Below are positions 37,365 to 45,191 of a stretch of DNA of 64,000 bases, in pieces (within the stretch, counting starts at the first letter, position 1; every line of letters begins with the position of its first letter). The notes beneath the pieces were generated by a model. The model searched no databases. It was not told the DNA's origin and was given only the letters and a program-made list of their open reading frames with translations. This stretch comes from Caballeronia sp. dw_276. GTDB lineage: Bacteria > Pseudomonadota > Gammaproteobacteria > Burkholderiales > Burkholderiaceae. The stretch lies in the NCBI RefSeq assembly GCF_018449635.1, contig NZ_JAAVUV010000004.1, positions 248,001 to 312,000 of the forward strand, read 5' to 3'. The translations under genes were made by a program, and so were the position numbers.

Positions 37365-38907
37365 TTATCGATGGATTCCGTTTGTAGCCTTCTTGTCCGC
37401 CTGCACGATGGGACCCAACTTCGAGCGTCCCGCACTGCAGACGCCGGCGCAATGGCCCGACGCCGCGTCTACCGCCGATGCCGTTCGTTCGGTCGCGGTG
37501 CCCGAGCCGGTCGATCCGTTGTGGTGGAACAGTTTCGGCGATCCGCTTTTGACGCAACTGGTCAAGCGCGCCATCGACAATAATCTGGATATCAAGGTCG
37601 CGGCGGCGCGCGTCGCCGAGTCGCGCGCGCAACTCGGGCAAGCGAAGGCGGATGAATTCCCTACGCTTAACGGCAACGCGTCCTATACCCGCGAGCTGCA
37701 GAGCGCCGATGGCGTCATCGGTTTGCTCGGAGGCAGCGGGTCACCATCGGCCACCGATACGAACGGGCTCGGCGGACGGCAGGGCGGCGTGCCCACGCAA
37801 AGCGCCACGTCGAGCGCACTGCCGCCGTTCAACCTGTTCCAATATGGCTTCGATGCATCGTGGGAACTCGACCTCTGGGGTCGCGTGAGGCGCACGGCGG
37901 AAAATGCCAGCGCTACCGTCGATGCCCAGAACGAAGCACGGCATGACGCGATCGTTTCGACCGCTGCGGAAGTCGCCCGCGATTATCTGAATTTGCGCGG
38001 CACGCAGGAGAAGCTGCGTATCACGCGCGAGAACCTGGCGTTCGCGCAGCGCACCGTGCAACTCACGGACGAGCGCGCGAAGCACGGACTTGCTACGGAC
38101 CTGGATGTCGCCAATGCGCAGAGCCAGGCCGAATCGAACGCCGCCGACATTCCGCAGGAAGAGCAGCAGGAAGCGAAGCTGATCAACGCCATTGGCGTGT
38201 TGCTCGGCGAGTACCCGCAAGCGCTCGCGGCGCAGTTGGCGCCGGCTTCAGCAGTGCCGATGGCGCCGCCGCGCGTGCCGATCGGGCTTTCATCGGAACT
38301 GGCGCGATGCAGGCCGGATATCCGCGAGGCCGAAGCGCAGCTTCACGCGGCGACGGCGAGTATCGGCGCGGCGAAGGCGGATTTTTTCCCGAAGATCACG
38401 CTGTCAGGGAGCGTCGCCATTCAGGCTACGCAGTTCACGAATCTGGGAAGCTGGGGCGCGCGCAGCTATAGCGCGGGCCCGAGTCTGTCGATTCCCATTT
38501 TCGAGGGCGGTCGTCTGCGCGCGACGCTCGCGTTGAGGGAGGCGCAGCAGCAGGAGGCGGCGATCACGTATCGCAAGACGGTGTTGTCGGCGTTTCAGGA
38601 AGTCGACGACGCGCTTACGGGCTTTGCTTCAGAGCAGCGCCGGCGTGACCGGCTGGATGCGAGTGTGCAGGCGTCCAAGCGTGCGTTGGATATCGCGAAC
38701 AAACGCTATGTGCGGGGGCTGTCGAATTATCTCGATGTGCTGACGGCGCAGAAAGCCTTGCTGACGAGCGAGCAGCAATGGGTCGACAGCACGGCGACGG
38801 TATCGACGAATCTTGTCTCGCTGTACAAAGCGCTGGGTGGCGGCTGGGATGTCGAGGACGCGGAGTACGCGAGCCGCGGGGCGATGGCTACCGCAGGGCG
38901 AGAATGA
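37354..38907 (+). CDS. NodT-family outer-membrane efflux lipoprotein
   Basis: A 517-residue TolC-like outer-membrane factor. The signal peptide ends with the lipobox LSAC at about residue 16, then TMGPNFERPALQTP begins the mature lipoprotein. Two OEP repeats (about 60-270 and 300-490) build the trimeric channel; a Gly/Ser/Asn-rich insert lies near residues 120-160. The ATG at 37354 is inside the end of the pump gene. It supplies the exit duct for the EmrAB-like pump. Confidence 0.93.
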   Translation: MRIDYRWIPFVAFLSACTMGPNFERPALQTPAQWPDAASTADAVRSVAVPEPVDPLWWNSFGDPLLTQLVKRAIDNNLDIKVAAARVAESRAQLGQAKADEFPTLNGNASYTRELQSADGVIGLLGGSGSPSATDTNGLGGRQGGVPTQSATSSALPPFNLFQYGFDASWELDLWGRVRRTAENASATVDAQNEARHDAIVSTAAEVARDYLNLRGTQEKLRITRENLAFAQRTVQLTDERAKHGLATDLDVANAQSQAESNAADIPQEEQQEAKLINAIGVLLGEYPQALAAQLAPASAVPMAPPRVPIGLSSELARCRPDIREAEAQLHAATASIGAAKADFFPKITLSGSVAIQATQFTNLGSWGARSYSAGPSLSIPIFEGGRLRATLALREAQQQEAAITYRKTVLSAFQEVDDALTGFASEQRRRDRLDASVQASKRALDIANKRYVRGLSNYLDVLTAQKALLTSEQQWVDSTATVSTNLVSLYKALGGGWDVEDAEYASRGAMATAGRE

Positions 38908-39024
38908 AGGGGGAAGCGACCGTGGTCAAACAGGGACTTGCCGCGAACGTCAGTTAGGTGCAACTGCACTTGGCAGCGGATAATAGCGGCTACGACATTT
39001 TGAGCGCTATTTTAGGATTCCCCC

Positions 39025-41229
39025 ATGGAAATCAAAGTCAACTTCCTCGATAAGCTGCGTCTTGAAGCCAAGTTCGATGACTTCACGGTAATAGCCGACC
39101 AGCCTATCCGATATAAGGGCGACGGCTCGGCGCCGGGTCCCTTCGACTATTTTCTGGCCTCATCGGCCTTGTGCGCAGCTTATTTCGTGAAGTTGTACTG
39201 CGTGACTCGCAATATTCCTACCGAAAATATCCGCCTGTCGCAGAACAATATTGTTGATCCGGAAAACCGGTACCAGCAGATTTTCAAGATTCAGGTCGAG
39301 TTGCCAGCGGATATCTCTGCCAAAGACCGGCAGGGCATCTTGCGCTCCATCGACCGTTGTACGGTGAAAAAAGTGGTCCAGGCCGGACCCGAGTTCGTGA
39401 TTGAAGAGGTAGAGAACCTGGATGCCGATGCCCAGTCGTTGCTGACGTTGAAGCCGGCTTCCGACGCGAGCACTTATATTGCGGGCAAGGATCTGCCGTT
39501 GGAGCAAACCATCGCCAACATGTCGGGCACTTTGGCGGCATTGGGCATCAAGATTGAAATCGCTTCATGGCGCAATCTTGTTCCCAATGTGTGGTCGCTG
39601 CATATTCGCGATGCGCACTCGCCGATGTGCTTTACCAATGGCAAGGGAGCGACCAAGGAAAGCGCTTTGGCGTCGGCGCTGGGAGAGTACATCGAGCGAT
39701 TGAATTGCAACCATTTCTACGCCGGCGCGTTTTGGGGCGAAGACATCGCCAACGCGGCGTTTGTACATTACCCGAACGAGCGCTGGTTCAAGCCTGGCCG
39801 CAAGGATGCGCTGCCGGCTGAGATTCTGGATGATTATTCTCTGCAAATCTACAATCCGGACGGCGAGTTACGCAGCTCGCATCTGATCGATACCAACTCA
39901 GGCAATACACAGCGCGGCATCTGTGCGCTGCCGTATGTGCGGCAGTCGGATGGTGAGGCGGTCTATTTCCCCTCCAACCTGATCGAAAACCTGTACGTCA
40001 GCAATGGCATGAGTGCCGGGAATACGCTGGTTGAGGCGCAAGTGCAATGTCTGTCGGAGATTTTCGAACGGGCGGTCAAACGCGAAATTCTGGAAGGCGA
40101 AATTGCATTGCCCGATGTGCCCCAGGAAGTGCTGGCGAAATACCCTGGCATTCTGGCCGGCATCAATGGGTTGGAAGAGCAGGGCTTTCCGGTGCTGGTC
40201 AAGGATGCGTCGCTGGGCGGGGTGTACCCCGTGATGTGCGTCACCTTGATGAACCCTCGGACAGGCGGTGTGTTTGCCTCGTTCGGCGCGCACCCGAGCT
40301 TGGAGGTGGCGCTTGAGCGTAGCCTGACGGAATTGCTGCAGGGCCGCAGTTTTGAAGGCCTGAACGAATTACCTCGGCCCACCTTTGCCAGTGAAGCGGT
40401 GACTGAGCCGAATAACTTTGTCGAGCACTTCATCGATTCCAGCGGCATTGTGTCATGGCGCTTTTTCAGCGCCAAAGCGGATTTCGATTTTGTCGAGTGG
40501 GATTTTTCTGGTCAGGGTGAAAACTCTAATGCGGAGGAAGCCGCGACCTTGTTCGGAATTCTCGAAGACATCGGCAAAGAGGCTTACGTGGCGGTGTATG
40601 ACCAACTGGGCGCCGTGGCGTGCCGGATTCTGGTGCCGGGGTATTCGGAAGTTTACCCGGTAGAGGATTTGGTCTGGGATAACACAAACAAGGCGTTGTT
40701 GTTCCGTGCCGATATCCTGAACTTGCATCGACTGGACGATGCCGGCCTGGCCGCATTGCTCGAGCGCCTGGATAACAATGAACTGGATGAGCACTCCGAT
40801 ATTGCCACTTTGATCGGCATCGAGTTCGATGAAAATACGGAGTGGGGACAACTGACCGTTCTCGAGTTGAAGCTGCTGATTCATGTCGCCTTGCAGCAAT
40901 TCGAGGAGGCGCAAGAGTTGGTAGGCGCCTTCCTGCAGTACAACGACAATACGGTCGAGCGGGGATTGTTTTACCAGGCCTTGAATGTGGTGCTGGAAGT
41001 GATGCTCGACGACGACCTGGAACTGGATGACTACGTGGTCAACTTCCGCCGGATGTTCGGCGACGCCCGGATGGACGCAGTAATGGGATCAGTAGACGGC
41101 AGCGTGCGGTTCTATGGTTTGACGCCCACGAGCATGAATCTGGAGGGTCTCGACAGGCACCACCGCTTGATCGACAGTTACAGGAAATTGCATAAGGCGC
41201 GGGCCAGCGTGGCCGCTGCAGCGCGCTAG
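39025..41229 (+). CDS. OsmC-YcaO fusion protein
   Basis: A 734-residue fusion. Residues about 1-145 form an OsmC-like domain (Cys near PFDYFLASSALCAAYFVKLY; a second Cys in DRCTVKKVV), about 165-580 form a YcaO domain with the ATP-site segments GEYIERLN and CLSEIFERAVKREI, and about 600-715 are helical and acidic, TPR-like. YcaO enzymes use ATP to activate backbone amides; the E. coli homologue is linked to RimO-dependent ribosomal protein S12 modification, and peptide substrates are known elsewhere. OsmC domains reduce hydroperoxides. No precursor peptide is seen nearby. Codon use is less GC-rich than in the neighbours. Confidence 0.92.
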   Translation: MEIKVNFLDKLRLEAKFDDFTVIADQPIRYKGDGSAPGPFDYFLASSALCAAYFVKLYCVTRNIPTENIRLSQNNIVDPENRYQQIFKIQVELPADISAKDRQGILRSIDRCTVKKVVQAGPEFVIEEVENLDADAQSLLTLKPASDASTYIAGKDLPLEQTIANMSGTLAALGIKIEIASWRNLVPNVWSLHIRDAHSPMCFTNGKGATKESALASALGEYIERLNCNHFYAGAFWGEDIANAAFVHYPNERWFKPGRKDALPAEILDDYSLQIYNPDGELRSSHLIDTNSGNTQRGICALPYVRQSDGEAVYFPSNLIENLYVSNGMSAGNTLVEAQVQCLSEIFERAVKREILEGEIALPDVPQEVLAKYPGILAGINGLEEQGFPVLVKDASLGGVYPVMCVTLMNPRTGGVFASFGAHPSLEVALERSLTELLQGRSFEGLNELPRPTFASEAVTEPNNFVEHFIDSSGIVSWRFFSAKADFDFVEWDFSGQGENSNAEEAATLFGILEDIGKEAYVAVYDQLGAVACRILVPGYSEVYPVEDLVWDNTNKALLFRADILNLHRLDDAGLAALLERLDNNELDEHSDIATLIGIEFDENTEWGQLTVLELKLLIHVALQQFEEAQELVGAFLQYNDNTVERGLFYQALNVVLEVMLDDDLELDDYVVNFRRMFGDARMDAVMGSVDGSVRFYGLTPTSMNLEGLDRHHRLIDSYRKLHKARASVAAAAR

Positions 41230-41250
41230 GGTTCCGAGTCATGGCTGGAT

Positions 41251-41317
41251 GGGATAAGCGCCGTTTATCCCCCGGCACAAACGCATGTTGAATACCCGGG
41301 CGACCCTTTGCGCCCGG
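41251..41317. terminator. Two hairpins between convergent genes
   Basis: Stem GGGATAA/TTATCCC (41251-41271, seven-base loop) and stem CCGGGCG/CGCCCGG (41296-41317, eight-base loop) lie between the convergent OsmC-YcaO and membrane-protein genes. Neither is followed by a clear T run, so the terminator role is an inference from position. Confidence 0.5.
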
Positions 41318-41373
41318 CGTGCAGCAATGACGATGCCGCCGGGGTTGATCCCAGCCTGTTCATGTATTCCGGT

Positions 41374-41856
41374 CTAGCTAATCTTCGATTTGAACCATGC
41401 GGTACTTTCCGAGGTGAGCAAAAATAACCCGGCGGCTGTTTCCGCGGCAATGATTATTAAACCCATGGCATTGTTCTGATCGGAGGATAACCCGTGCGCA
41501 GACAGATGATAAAGACTTGTGATGATGAGGTATGCCGTGAATAAAAGCGCGAGGTTTCTTGCCCAAAGTTTTCCGGCTGAAAGCCGCATGATAGTAAATG
41601 CATAGAAGACCGAGATTGCGGAGAGCAGCGCAAACACCGTAATCGCCGCTTCTATGTCCGGGCGAGTACTGAAACGCGGAAGACCCACTCCACGAACAAT
41701 ACGGACTATAAAAACTGCAAATCCAATCCAATAGACTGCGACTGCCGCTCGAATCCAGTTGGGAGTATTGTTGCCTGGGAAAAAGATGAAATTGGTTTCT
41801 GCTTTCAAAGGAACCTCCGCTAATTTCAAATCAGAGCCGCCCGGTTTGCCGATCAT
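41374..41856 (-). CDS. Small four-segment membrane protein
   Basis: A 160-residue protein with four predicted membrane segments, about 37-55, 68-90, 98-116 and 129-147, and a Lys/Ser-rich C-terminus. I do not recognise the family. It is convergent with the OsmC-YcaO gene and roughly divergent from a GNAT gene. Codon use and the even spacing of hydrophobic segments support a real gene. Start ATG at 41856 has only a weak ribosome site, so a downstream start is possible. Confidence 0.65.
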   Translation of the reverse strand: MIGKPGGSDLKLAEVPLKAETNFIFFPGNNTPNWIRAAVAVYWIGFAVFIVRIVRGVGLPRFSTRPDIEAAITVFALLSAISVFYAFTIMRLSAGKLWARNLALLFTAYLIITSLYHLSAHGLSSDQNNAMGLIIIAAETAAGLFLLTSESTAWFKSKIS

Positions 41857-41949
41857 AGTCCCGATTCAGAGGTTGTTGTATCGGGAAATAGCTGGTTGCG
41901 CCGGGCAAATTGGATAGGCGTTCAGTTTCAGATACCCGGACGACAGATC

Positions 41950-42450
41950 ATGGCAGATACCGTAACCAATGTAAGCAAAGCAACCGAAGCTGATCTGGAA
42001 GGAATTCTGGAGCTTCAGGCCGCAAATCAGATAGAGCAGGGCGGTACGCTGTCGGCTAGTTTGCCGCGGTCCCGGATCGTTGCGATGATGGACAGCATGC
42101 CGCTTATCGTTGCGCGTCGTAACCGCAGAGTTACCGGCTTTCTTATGGCGACCACACGGCAAATGAATGCCGATATGCCCATCGTCCAAGCCATGTTTGC
42201 CGCCTATCACGGCACGGCTGACGCGTACGTGTACGGGCCAGTTTGTGTTGATGTGCAGGAGCGGGGCAAAGGGTTGGCACAGGTGATGTTTGCGGAATTG
42301 CGTCGTCTGGAACCGGGACGTGAAGGGGTTCTTTTTATACGGCATGACAACGAGGCATCGTTTCGGGCGCACGCAAGGATGGGAATGCGCGAGGTCGCGG
42401 AGTTCCAGTTCAACGGGTCTGGCTTTGCAGTTTTTTCTTACGTCGGGTAG
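41950..42450 (+). CDS. GNAT-family N-acetyltransferase
   Basis: A 166-residue acetyltransferase of the GNAT fold. The acetyl-CoA-binding part is VDVQERGKGLAQVMFAELR (a Q/R-x-x-G-x-G/A-like motif at about 104-110), flanked by the beta strands of the YVYGPVCVDV and GVLFIRHDN region. It transfers acetyl groups to an amine, substrate unknown. I prefer the ATG at 41950; the extension to 41896 is less likely. It sits alone between a membrane-protein gene and an AraC-family gene. Confidence 0.8.
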   Translation: MADTVTNVSKATEADLEGILELQAANQIEQGGTLSASLPRSRIVAMMDSMPLIVARRNRRVTGFLMATTRQMNADMPIVQAMFAAYHGTADAYVYGPVCVDVQERGKGLAQVMFAELRRLEPGREGVLFIRHDNEASFRAHARMGMREVAEFQFNGSGFAVFSYVG

Positions 42451-42544
42451 GACCATCCAGCGCGCCCGCGAAGCTGGAGCGGGCCTTTACCGGACACGCC
42501 GTCTTCAGGTTTGAGCAAGAGCGGCTAGGCGCAATGTCGCGGCT

Positions 42545-43459
42545 ATGAGCGACCATAGCGCAAGTCGCACGATTCAAATCCAGACCATGCAAACTCACGT
42601 TGACGCCACTCGCGCATACACAAAACGCTTCGATGCCGTACTTGCGTACATCGACATGAACATCGAGGGCGACCTGTCGGTTGAAGCGCTAAGTCGCATT
42701 GCGAACTTCTCGAAGTTCCATTTTCATCGACAGTTTGCCGCGTATGTCGGAATGCCGGTCGCGCGCTTCGTGCAGTTGATTCGCTTGCGCAAGGCTGCAC
42801 ACCGCCTCGCTTCACGTGAGTTCTGTTCGGTGCTCGATGCCGCGTACGACGCGGGCTTCGAAAGCCCCGAAGCCTTCAGTCGCGCGTTCAAGCGCGCGTT
42901 TGGTATGGCGCCGAGTTCATTTCGACAGCAGCCCAATTGGCAGATCTGGAGTGCGACGTTTATCGTCCCATATCTTTCGAGGAAACTCACTATGCAAGTC
43001 AAGGTCATCGATTTTTTTGAGGCACGCGTCGCCGCGCTTGAGCACTGCGGATCGCCTGGGCTCGTTAACGAGAGCGTGCGGAAGTTCATCGACTGGCGCA
43101 AGCAAAGTGGTCAGTCGCCGATTGCGTCGAGCAAAACTTTTGGCATTCCGCGCAATAACCCGGAAACGACACCGGCAGATGCATTTCGCTTCGACATCTG
43201 CGGAGAAATTGACGAGCCGGTGGCATTGAACGCCTACGGTATCCGCGAAGTCGTCATTCCGGGCGGTCGATGCGCAGTGGTTCGGCATACCGGATCGCCC
43301 GACCACATCGGCGAAACAATCTATCCGATCTACCGTGATTGGCTTCCCGGAAGCGGAGAAGAACTTCGGGACCATCCACTGTTTTTTCATTACCTGAGTG
43401 TCTTTCCGGAAACGCCGCAAGACCAATGGCGCACCGATATCTACATTCCTCTTGTGTGA
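42545..43459 (+). CDS. AraC-family regulator with GyrI-like domain
   Basis: A 304-residue Rob/SoxS-type regulator: two helix-turn-helix motifs at about 28-128 (LSVEALSRIANFSKFHFHRQ and FESPEAFSRAFKRAFGMAPS) and a C-terminal GyrI-like ligand-binding domain (about 150-304) ending with the typical DIYIPLV. Such proteins bind drugs or dyes and activate efflux and stress genes. No obvious target gene lies immediately adjacent. Start ATG at 42545. Confidence 0.92.
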   Translation: MSDHSASRTIQIQTMQTHVDATRAYTKRFDAVLAYIDMNIEGDLSVEALSRIANFSKFHFHRQFAAYVGMPVARFVQLIRLRKAAHRLASREFCSVLDAAYDAGFESPEAFSRAFKRAFGMAPSSFRQQPNWQIWSATFIVPYLSRKLTMQVKVIDFFEARVAALEHCGSPGLVNESVRKFIDWRKQSGQSPIASSKTFGIPRNNPETTPADAFRFDICGEIDEPVALNAYGIREVVIPGGRCAVVRHTGSPDHIGETIYPIYRDWLPGSGEELRDHPLFFHYLSVFPETPQDQWRTDIYIPLV

Positions 43460-43480
43460 CGGGGAGGGGAAAGGTGAACC

Positions 43481-43780
43481 GATCGTCGTTGGGATGCGAT
43501 CGGCCACTACTCCTGGACCTCGACCCAGAATAACGCTGCGTTCGGCACAGACTATTTCACACGGACCGCAGTAGCCAAGTCAAACATACTGGTCAATGCG
43601 CCGGCCGAAACGAAATATCTCTATCAAGAGCTCGACGCGACGGGACAGCGGCTCTCGGGTGCCAGCAGATACACGGTGACTTTTGCGAAGGGCGAAACGT
43701 TGATTCGCCCTGCCATAAGCGCTAACCTGAATGCTCGTGATCGTCGAAGGCCACACAACCGGGAGATATCCGCATCATGA
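43481..43780 (+). pseudogene. Fragment of a DUF1254/DUF1214 protein
   Basis: An open frame without a start begins about 20 bases after the AraC gene. It contains WDAIGHYSWTSTQNNAAFG, DYFTRTAVAKSNILVNAPAE and RLSGASRYTVTFAKGET (43550-43700), which match the start of a DUF1214 domain as found at the C-terminus of DUF1254 proteins. After KGET (about 43700) the similarity stops, and the usual FWSLTLY continuation is missing. The N-terminal DUF1254 domain is also missing. This is a decayed remnant joined to unrelated sequence on both sides. Confidence 0.7.
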
Positions 43781-44247
43781 AGCGAGCATGGGCTTACTCT
43801 TGCACGCTCGCTCTGAGCGCTATCCTTGTTGGATGCGGTAAGGACGACTCGCGAACCACTACTCAGGAACCGGGGGCACCCGCAAGCCAGGCAGCGGCCC
43901 CGCTCGGGCAAGCCGCAAGCGACACACTTGCTGCATCTCACCCGCAGGGACAAAGCGTGCTGGCCGTTGTCACTCACGCGCAGTTGCCAGCGGAAGCTTC
44001 CGAAACATTCCGTCTAATCAAAGCGGGCGGCCCTTACCCGTTCTCCGAGGATGGCGTCCTGTTCCGCAATAGCGATGCACTGCTGCCGCAGCATCCGCGG
44101 GGCTATTACCACGCGTACACAGTTCGTACGCCTGGCGCTGCGGATCGCGGGAAGCGCCGGATCATATGTGGAGGACTGCGCCGGCAGACCAGCGACTGCT
44201 ATTACACCGACGATTACTATGTCAGTTTTAAACGCGTTGCTCAGTGA
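43777..44247 (+). CDS. Lipoprotein with ribonuclease N1/T1-like fold, catalytic residues lost
   Basis: A 156-residue predicted lipoprotein: signal with lipobox LVGC (Cys20), a low-complexity linker (about 21-65) and a microbial ribonuclease domain (about 69-152). Its spine matches RNase Sa/T1: QLPAEASETFRLIKAGGPYP, DGVLFRN, GYYHAYTVRTPG, RGKRRIICGG and CYYTDDYYVSF. The catalytic base Glu of GYYHEYTV is Ala113, and the general-acid His of the YYTxDHY motif is Tyr147; the catalytic Arg pattern (RGKRR) is kept, and the guanine-contact NRES reads NSDA. It is probably not an active RNase. An immunity or RNA-binding role is a guess. Confidence 0.75.
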   Translation: MKRAWAYSCTLALSAILVGCGKDDSRTTTQEPGAPASQAAAPLGQAASDTLAASHPQGQSVLAVVTHAQLPAEASETFRLIKAGGPYPFSEDGVLFRNSDALLPQHPRGYYHAYTVRTPGAADRGKRRIICGGLRRQTSDCYYTDDYYVSFKRVAQ

Positions 44248-44339
44248 CTGCAGCCAATTGTTGGAGTCCTGCGACCGCTCAGCTGTTCACAGATAGCCCG
44301 CTACCCAAGAGCCTTCCTCCGGTAACGGACTACATCGTC

Positions 44340-44480
44340 TTAACGGCAACGGTGTTCCCAATGATGATGAACGCGTACCTTATGACATTCGCGATGATGA
44401 TGGTACGGCGCGGCGATCGCCGGGACGATTGTTGCAAAGGTTACGGTTGCAGCGGCAAGCGCGAGGATCAAGGTTTTCAT
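44340..44480 (-). CDS. Secreted His-rich microprotein
   Basis: A 46-residue protein: a clear Sec signal (MKTLILALAAATVTFATIVP, cut after AIAA) and a mature part of about 22 residues, PYHHHRECHKVRVHHHWEHR plus CR, with eight His and two Cys. This looks like a small periplasmic or secreted metal-binding or stress peptide; similar short HHHREC-type proteins occur in Burkholderiaceae to my recollection, without known function. Convergent with the ribonuclease-like gene. The ribosome site is weak, so the exact start is moderately sure. Confidence 0.6.
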   Translation of the reverse strand: MKTLILALAAATVTFATIVPAIAAPYHHHRECHKVRVHHHWEHRCR

Positions 44481-44607
44481 GTAACAACACCGATGGAGAG
44501 TTGAGAGACGGACGAAGCAAAGCTTTGCTGTTCCGCACACTGAGTAACAACCGTGATAACGGCATCCTCAACCACTTCTAAAGACATTCCGCCAGAAGGC
44601 GGCTAGA

Positions 44608-44793
44608 TCAATGCAGCCTGGAGCGCATGTATTCCGAAACCACCAGGTGGAACGGCGCACAGAGCAAGCCGTGGCTCTCGGCGTAGGCGACAATGATGTC
44701 GAACTGATCGCCGGAGCAGGAAAAGGTTTGACGCTTTGGACCTACCGCGATCTTGAGTCTCGCCGCATGCGGCACCACCGGTAATTGTTTCAC
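44608..44793 (-). CDS. Small hypothetical protein
   Basis: A 61-residue frame with GTG start at 44793 and AAGGG about seven bases upstream. No recognised motif; it has two Cys and a mixed helical composition (QFDIIVAYAESHGLLCAPFH). It is upstream of the His-rich microprotein on the same strand with about 130 bases between. It may be real because of the ribosome site, but there is no independent support. Confidence 0.4.
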   Translation of the reverse strand: MKQLPVVPHAARLKIAVGPKRQTFSCSGDQFDIIVAYAESHGLLCAPFHLVVSEYMRSRLH

Positions 44794-45191
44794 TCGATTC
44801 CCTTGATGAACTTCATCGACCGTGACGGCACTTGTCCCGATGTCGAAGACATCTACCGATCGCTTTACATTAGACGAATTGTGCTCGGGTTGATCAGGTA
44901 GATCCGTCCGCTATCGAACAATGCGCTTTAGGGTCTATAGAGATGAAAAGGCAAGTTAGCCTTGCTTTTCCGACGCTTTTTACGCGGCGTGTGACGGAAC
45001 CCGGCCAAGAACTGTTGGTTACCGTCTGTTCCTGGCCCCGCACCCGCAATGCCCGGTGAGCCAGTGTCCGCTTCGGTTTGCGCCAGCCAGGTGCCGCAAA
45101 GTGCGAACAGCGCTTCACTCGTGCGGCCAGAAAAGAGACCGCCCAGTACGTCGGTCGGCTATCATGCGTGTCCTCTCCGAAGTAGCTCTTT
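44794..45191. other. Intergenic region before the ABC-F gene
   Basis: About 400 bases without a recognised gene. A bulged hairpin at 44945-44970 (GAAAAgGCAAG paired with CTTGCTTTTC around TTAGC) could be an intrinsic terminator on the plus strand. Nothing else is clear; the promoter of the ABC-F gene should lie in the right half. Confidence 0.45.
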
